Positions 19,547-22,640 of a stretch of 22,640 nucleotides of DNA are shown piece by piece. Location of the stretch: contig JBJFDC010000004.1 in the NCBI GenBank assembly GCA_051889215.1, positions 1 to 22,640 of the forward strand, given 5' to 3'. The notes under the pieces were generated by a model. The model worked only from the letters and a program-made list of their open reading frames with translations, searched no databases and had not been told where the DNA came from. A program made the position numbers and the translations under genes. The number at the start of each line of letters is the position of its first letter. Positions within the stretch are counted from its first letter, which is position 1. The DNA is from UMGS1470 sp051889215. Its GTDB lineage: Bacteria; Bacillota; Clostridia; Christensenellales; UBA1242.

Positions 19547-21619
19547 ATGGCAGAAGATTTACACTTGACAAGAAACATTGGTATTATGGCGCATATCGAT
19601 GCAGGAAAGACGACAACAACAGAAAGAATTCTTTACTACACCGGAAAAAGTCATAAAATCGGAGAAGTTCACGATGGTCAAGCAACAATGGACTGGATGG
19701 CTCAAGAACAAGAGCGTGGAATCACCATTACTTCGGCTTGCACAACTTGCTTTTGGAAAAACCACAAAATCAACATCATCGACACCCCAGGGCACGTTGA
19801 CTTCACAATTGAAGTTCTTCGTTCTTTGAAAGTTCTTGATGGTGCAGTTTTGGTTTTGAGTGCACGTGACAAGGTTCAACCTCAAACAGAAACTGTTTGG
19901 CGTCAAGCAACAGAATGCAAAGTTCCAGTTATCATTTATGTTAACAAAATGGATAGAGACGACGCATATTTTGATAAATGCGTTGAATCTGTTGAACAAA
20001 GACTTCACACAAAACCTCTTCCTCTTCAAATGCCAATCGGCATGGCTGAAGACTTTAAAGGGGTTATTGACCTTCTCAAAATGAAAGCATATATCCCAGA
20101 AGATGAAATGGGAAAAATTATTGACGAAGTTGAAATCCCTGACGACCTCAAGGCGGAAGCTCAAAAACGTCACGACGCATTGATTGAATCAATCGTTGAG
20201 ACAGACGACGCTCTCCTTGAACGTTATTTTGAAGGCGATGAAATTTCAATGGATGAACTCAAAAATGCAATCAGAAAGGCGACAATTGCAAAAGTTGTCA
20301 CTCCAATGCTTTGTGGTTCATCATACAAAAACAAAGGTGTTCAAAACTTGCTCGATGCAATGGTTGAATATCTTCCATCTCCTCTCGACATTCCACCAAT
20401 CAAGGGAATCAATCCTGAAACAGAACAAGAAGAGGAAAGACATGCAGACTTCAATGCACCACTCTCTGGACTTGCATTCAAGATTGCAACCGACCCATTT
20501 GTTGGGGGACTCACATTCTTCAGAGTTTATTCTGGTGTTTTGAAAGCGGGCAGTTATGTTTATAACTCAATCACTGGAAAAACAGAACGTGTTGGACGTC
20601 TCATCAGAATGCACGCAAACAACAGAACTGAAATCAGTGAAGTTGGTGCAGGTGATATTGCTGCGATTGTTGGACTCAAAGACACAATCACAGGTCACAC
20701 ACTTTGCGACGAAAAACACCCAATTCAACTTGAAAGCATGAACTTCCCAGAACCAGTTATTCAACTTGCAATCGAACCAAAAACAAAAGATATGCAAGAA
20801 AAAATGGCTTTGGCGCTTGCAAAACTTTCAAGAGAAGACCCTTCATTCAGAGTTTCGACAAATGAAGAAACAGGACAAACTCTCATTGCCGGCATGGGCG
20901 AACTTCACTTGGAAATCATTGTTGACAGACTTCTTCGTGAATTTAAAGTTGAAGCAAATGTTGGAAATCCTCAAGTTTCATATCGTGAAACAATCAGAAA
21001 ACCAGTTAACGCAGAAGGAAAATATATCCGTCAATCAGGTGGTAAAGGTCAATATGGTCACTGCTTGATCAAAATGGAACCTTTGGAACGCGGTGCTGGA
21101 TATGAATTCGTTGATGCAACAGTTGGTGGCTCAATTCCAAAAGAATATATTCAACCAATCAACAATGGTATCAAAGAAGCTCGTATGTGCGGTGTTGTTG
21201 CAGGATACGAAACAGTTGACTTCAGAGTCACAGTTTATGACGGATCTTTCCACGAAGTTGACTCATCTGAAATGGCATTTAAGATTGCCGGTTCTTTGGC
21301 ATTCAAAGACGGCGCGGCAAAAGCAGATCCAGTTCTTTTGGAACCAATTATGAAAGTCACAGTTGAAGTTCCTGATGATTACCTTGGAACTGTTATGGGC
21401 AACTTGACTTCACGTCGTGGAATTCTTCTTGGAAATGAATCACTTCCAGGAATTCAAAGAATTAACGCTGAAGTTCCACTTGCAGAAATGTTTGGATATG
21501 CAACAGACCTTCGTTCTCAAACACAAGGAAGAGGAACATTCGTTATGGAACCTCTCAAATATCAAGAAGTTCCAAAATCAATCACCGAAAAAGTTGTTGG
21601 TGAGAGAAATAAAAAGTAA
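19547..21619 (+). CDS. fusA: Elongation factor G
   Basis: The 690-residue GTPase drives translocation of tRNA and mRNA on the ribosome. Domain I shows the G motifs: AHIDAGKTTTTERIL (P-loop), the switch I region ending GITITSA, DTPGHVDFT, and NKMD. The insertion domain, domain II, and the domain III-V signatures GMGELHLEI, GKGQYGHCLI and RRGILLGNES follow, so it is complete. It has normal length and translational EF-G type features. The loop after the DTPGHVDF helix reads SARDKVQPQTETVWRQ, where DAVAGVQPQ-like sequence is usual; this is a lineage variation. It follows rpsG after a 332-bp structured spacer. A ribosome binding site, AAAAGGA, precedes the ATG. Confidence 0.98.
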   Translation: MAEDLHLTRNIGIMAHIDAGKTTTTERILYYTGKSHKIGEVHDGQATMDWMAQEQERGITITSACTTCFWKNHKINIIDTPGHVDFTIEVLRSLKVLDGAVLVLSARDKVQPQTETVWRQATECKVPVIIYVNKMDRDDAYFDKCVESVEQRLHTKPLPLQMPIGMAEDFKGVIDLLKMKAYIPEDEMGKIIDEVEIPDDLKAEAQKRHDALIESIVETDDALLERYFEGDEISMDELKNAIRKATIAKVVTPMLCGSSYKNKGVQNLLDAMVEYLPSPLDIPPIKGINPETEQEEERHADFNAPLSGLAFKIATDPFVGGLTFFRVYSGVLKAGSYVYNSITGKTERVGRLIRMHANNRTEISEVGAGDIAAIVGLKDTITGHTLCDEKHPIQLESMNFPEPVIQLAIEPKTKDMQEKMALALAKLSREDPSFRVSTNEETGQTLIAGMGELHLEIIVDRLLREFKVEANVGNPQVSYRETIRKPVNAEGKYIRQSGGKGQYGHCLIKMEPLERGAGYEFVDATVGGSIPKEYIQPINNGIKEARMCGVVAGYETVDFRVTVYDGSFHEVDSSEMAFKIAGSLAFKDGAAKADPVLLEPIMKVTVEVPDDYLGTVMGNLTSRRGILLGNESLPGIQRINAEVPLAEMFGYATDLRSQTQGRGTFVMEPLKYQEVPKSITEKVVGERNKK

Positions 21620-21635
21620 TTTTGTTGAAGAGTAT

Positions 21636-21664
21636 GTTTTGTCGAAATAACCCGTCGACAAAAC
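21636..21664 (+). other. Perfect hairpin without T tract between fusA and tuf
   Basis: GTTTTGTCGA (21636-21645) pairs with TCGACAAAAC (21655-21664) around a 9-nt loop (AATAACCCG). No T run follows on either strand, so it is unlikely to be a classic terminator. It may stabilise the 3' end of the upstream message, mark an RNA processing site, or allow partial read-through to tuf. Confidence 0.55.
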
Positions 21665-21703
21665 AAAACCCTTTCAATAAAAATAAAAATGCATGAAATC
21701 ATT

Positions 21704-21731
21704 TTGAAAAATAAATGTTTTATGCTAGAAT
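21704..21731 (+). promoter_or_regulatory. Promoter of tuf
   Basis: TTGAAA (21704-21709) and TAGAAT (21726-21731) are separated by 16 nt. TG at 21723-21724 gives an extended -10 (TGCTAGAAT). It allows EF-Tu to be made independently of the str promoter. Confidence 0.7.
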
Positions 21732-21784
21732 TTCATTGTTAAAGTGAAATTCAAATCACAAAAATTTTAAAGGAGATTAAAAAA

Positions 21785-22640
21785 ATGGCAAAAGCAAAAT
21801 TTGACAGATCTTTACCTCACGTTAACGTTGGAACAATCGGACACGTTGACCATGGTAAAACAACTCTTACAGCAGCAATTTGTCGTTATTGCTCAATGCT
21901 TGGAAAAGCTGATTCAATGAAATATGATGAAATTGATAAAGCTCCAGAAGAAAAAGCAAGAGGAATCACGATTAACACTGCTCACGTTGAGTATAGAACT
22001 GACAAACGTCACTACGCTCACGTGGACTGCCCAGGGCACGCTGACTATGTTAAAAACATGATCACAGGTGCTGCTCAAATGGACGGTGCAATCTTGGTTG
22101 TTTCAGCAGCAGACGGACCTATGCCTCAAACAAGAGAGCACATCTTGCTCGCTCGTCAGGTTGGTGTTCCATACATTGTTGTATTCATGAACAAAGTTGA
22201 CCAAGTTGATGATCCAGAACTTTTGGATCTCGTTGAAATGGAAATCAGAGACCTTCTCTCAACATATGATTTCCCAGGAGACACAACTCCAATCGTCAAA
22301 GGTTCAGCACTCAAAGCAAACGAAGCTTGCGATGCAAACGACCTTAACAGTGAATGGCTCAAACCAATTCAAGAACTTCTTGACACACTTGATGCTTATA
22401 TTCCAGAACCAAAAAGAGCAACAGACCAACCATTCCTTATGCCTGTTGAAGACGTCTTCACAATCACAGGACGTGGAACAGTTGCAACGGGAAGAGTTGA
22501 ACGTGGCGTAGTTAAAATGAACGACACAGTTGAAATCGTTGGAATGGGAGCAAAGAAACAAACAGTTGTCACAGGCGTTGAAATGTTCAGAAAACTTCTT
22601 GACGAAGCTCAAGCAGGTGATAACGTTGGACTTCTTCTTC
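21785..22640 (+). CDS. tuf: Elongation factor Tu, 5' part (cut by window end)
   Basis: The first 285 codons are present, starting at ATG 21785 after AGGAG (21771-21775). EF-Tu delivers aminoacyl-tRNA to the ribosome with GTP. The GTPase motifs are intact: GHVDHGKTTLTAAI (P-loop), the effector stretch EEKARGITINTAHVEY, DCPGHADYVKNM and NKVD, followed by SALKA and domain II beginning PFLMPVEDVFTITGRGTVATGRVERG. It is last in the str cluster and has its own promoter as well as possible read-through from fusA. The frame runs off the window edge without interruption. Confidence 0.98.
   Translation, partial: MAKAKFDRSLPHVNVGTIGHVDHGKTTLTAAICRYCSMLGKADSMKYDEIDKAPEEKARGITINTAHVEYRTDKRHYAHVDCPGHADYVKNMITGAAQMDGAILVVSAADGPMPQTREHILLARQVGVPYIVVFMNKVDQVDDPELLDLVEMEIRDLLSTYDFPGDTTPIVKGSALKANEACDANDLNSEWLKPIQELLDTLDAYIPEPKRATDQPFLMPVEDVFTITGRGTVATGRVERGVVKMNDTVEIVGMGAKKQTVVTGVEMFRKLLDEAQAGDNVGLLL

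Overview
The window is a 22.6-kb chromosomal stretch from an AT-rich, Gram-positive-type spore-former. I infer an uncultured Clostridia-like Bacillota, because the sequence shows spoVG, a yabP-yabQ-divIC block, a SpoVB-type flippase, ComF, RecD2, AGGAGG-type ribosome binding sites and intrinsic terminators after most transcripts. Almost every gene stands alone or in a short operon with a readable promoter. There are no insertion sequences, CRISPR arrays, tRNAs or rRNAs.

Layout. Positions 2-1153 hold the 3' end of an unrecognised protein gene. It is followed by a relatively GC-rich, foldable stretch ending in a terminator (1154-1370), a candidate small RNA. Next is an AT-rich accessory island (about 1400-3410) with its own promoter. 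It encodes a 25-residue peptide, an attenuator hairpin, and a 586-residue protein joining a PqqD-like leader-binding region, a radical SAM core, a SPASM-like cysteine cluster and a C-terminal GNAT-like fold. I read this as an unrecognised RiPP (modified peptide) locus, and it is the best candidate here for a new system.

Regions 3445-8000 carry rpmE (-), spoVG (+), a lysine/glycine-tailed protein of unknown function (+), a small unknown (-), a SpoVB/MurJ-like flippase and an unusual HU-like protein (+). A dus-pgk-tpiA operon follows (7978-10842), with overlapping genes that suggest translational coupling. Then come rplI (-), a duplicated DUF1540-like cysteine protein (+), and a long minus-strand block recD2-comF-yabP-yabQ-divIC. 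Inside that block yabP has a sigma-E-like promoter, which would give mother-cell sporulation control. A MarR-like regulator, a small unknown and a signal-anchored unknown follow.

The window ends in the str operon: rpsL, rpsG, fusA, tuf (cut by the window edge). It has its own strong promoter and a structured leader. The 332-bp gap between rpsG and fusA holds two diverged copies of a 56-57-nt element. Each copy folds into nested stems and each is closed by its own outer stem. It looks like a tandem RNA regulatory element for EF-G and is the second main find. Two further genes (dus and the marR-like gene) have promoters placed so that transcription would begin at the start codon, suggesting leaderless mRNAs.
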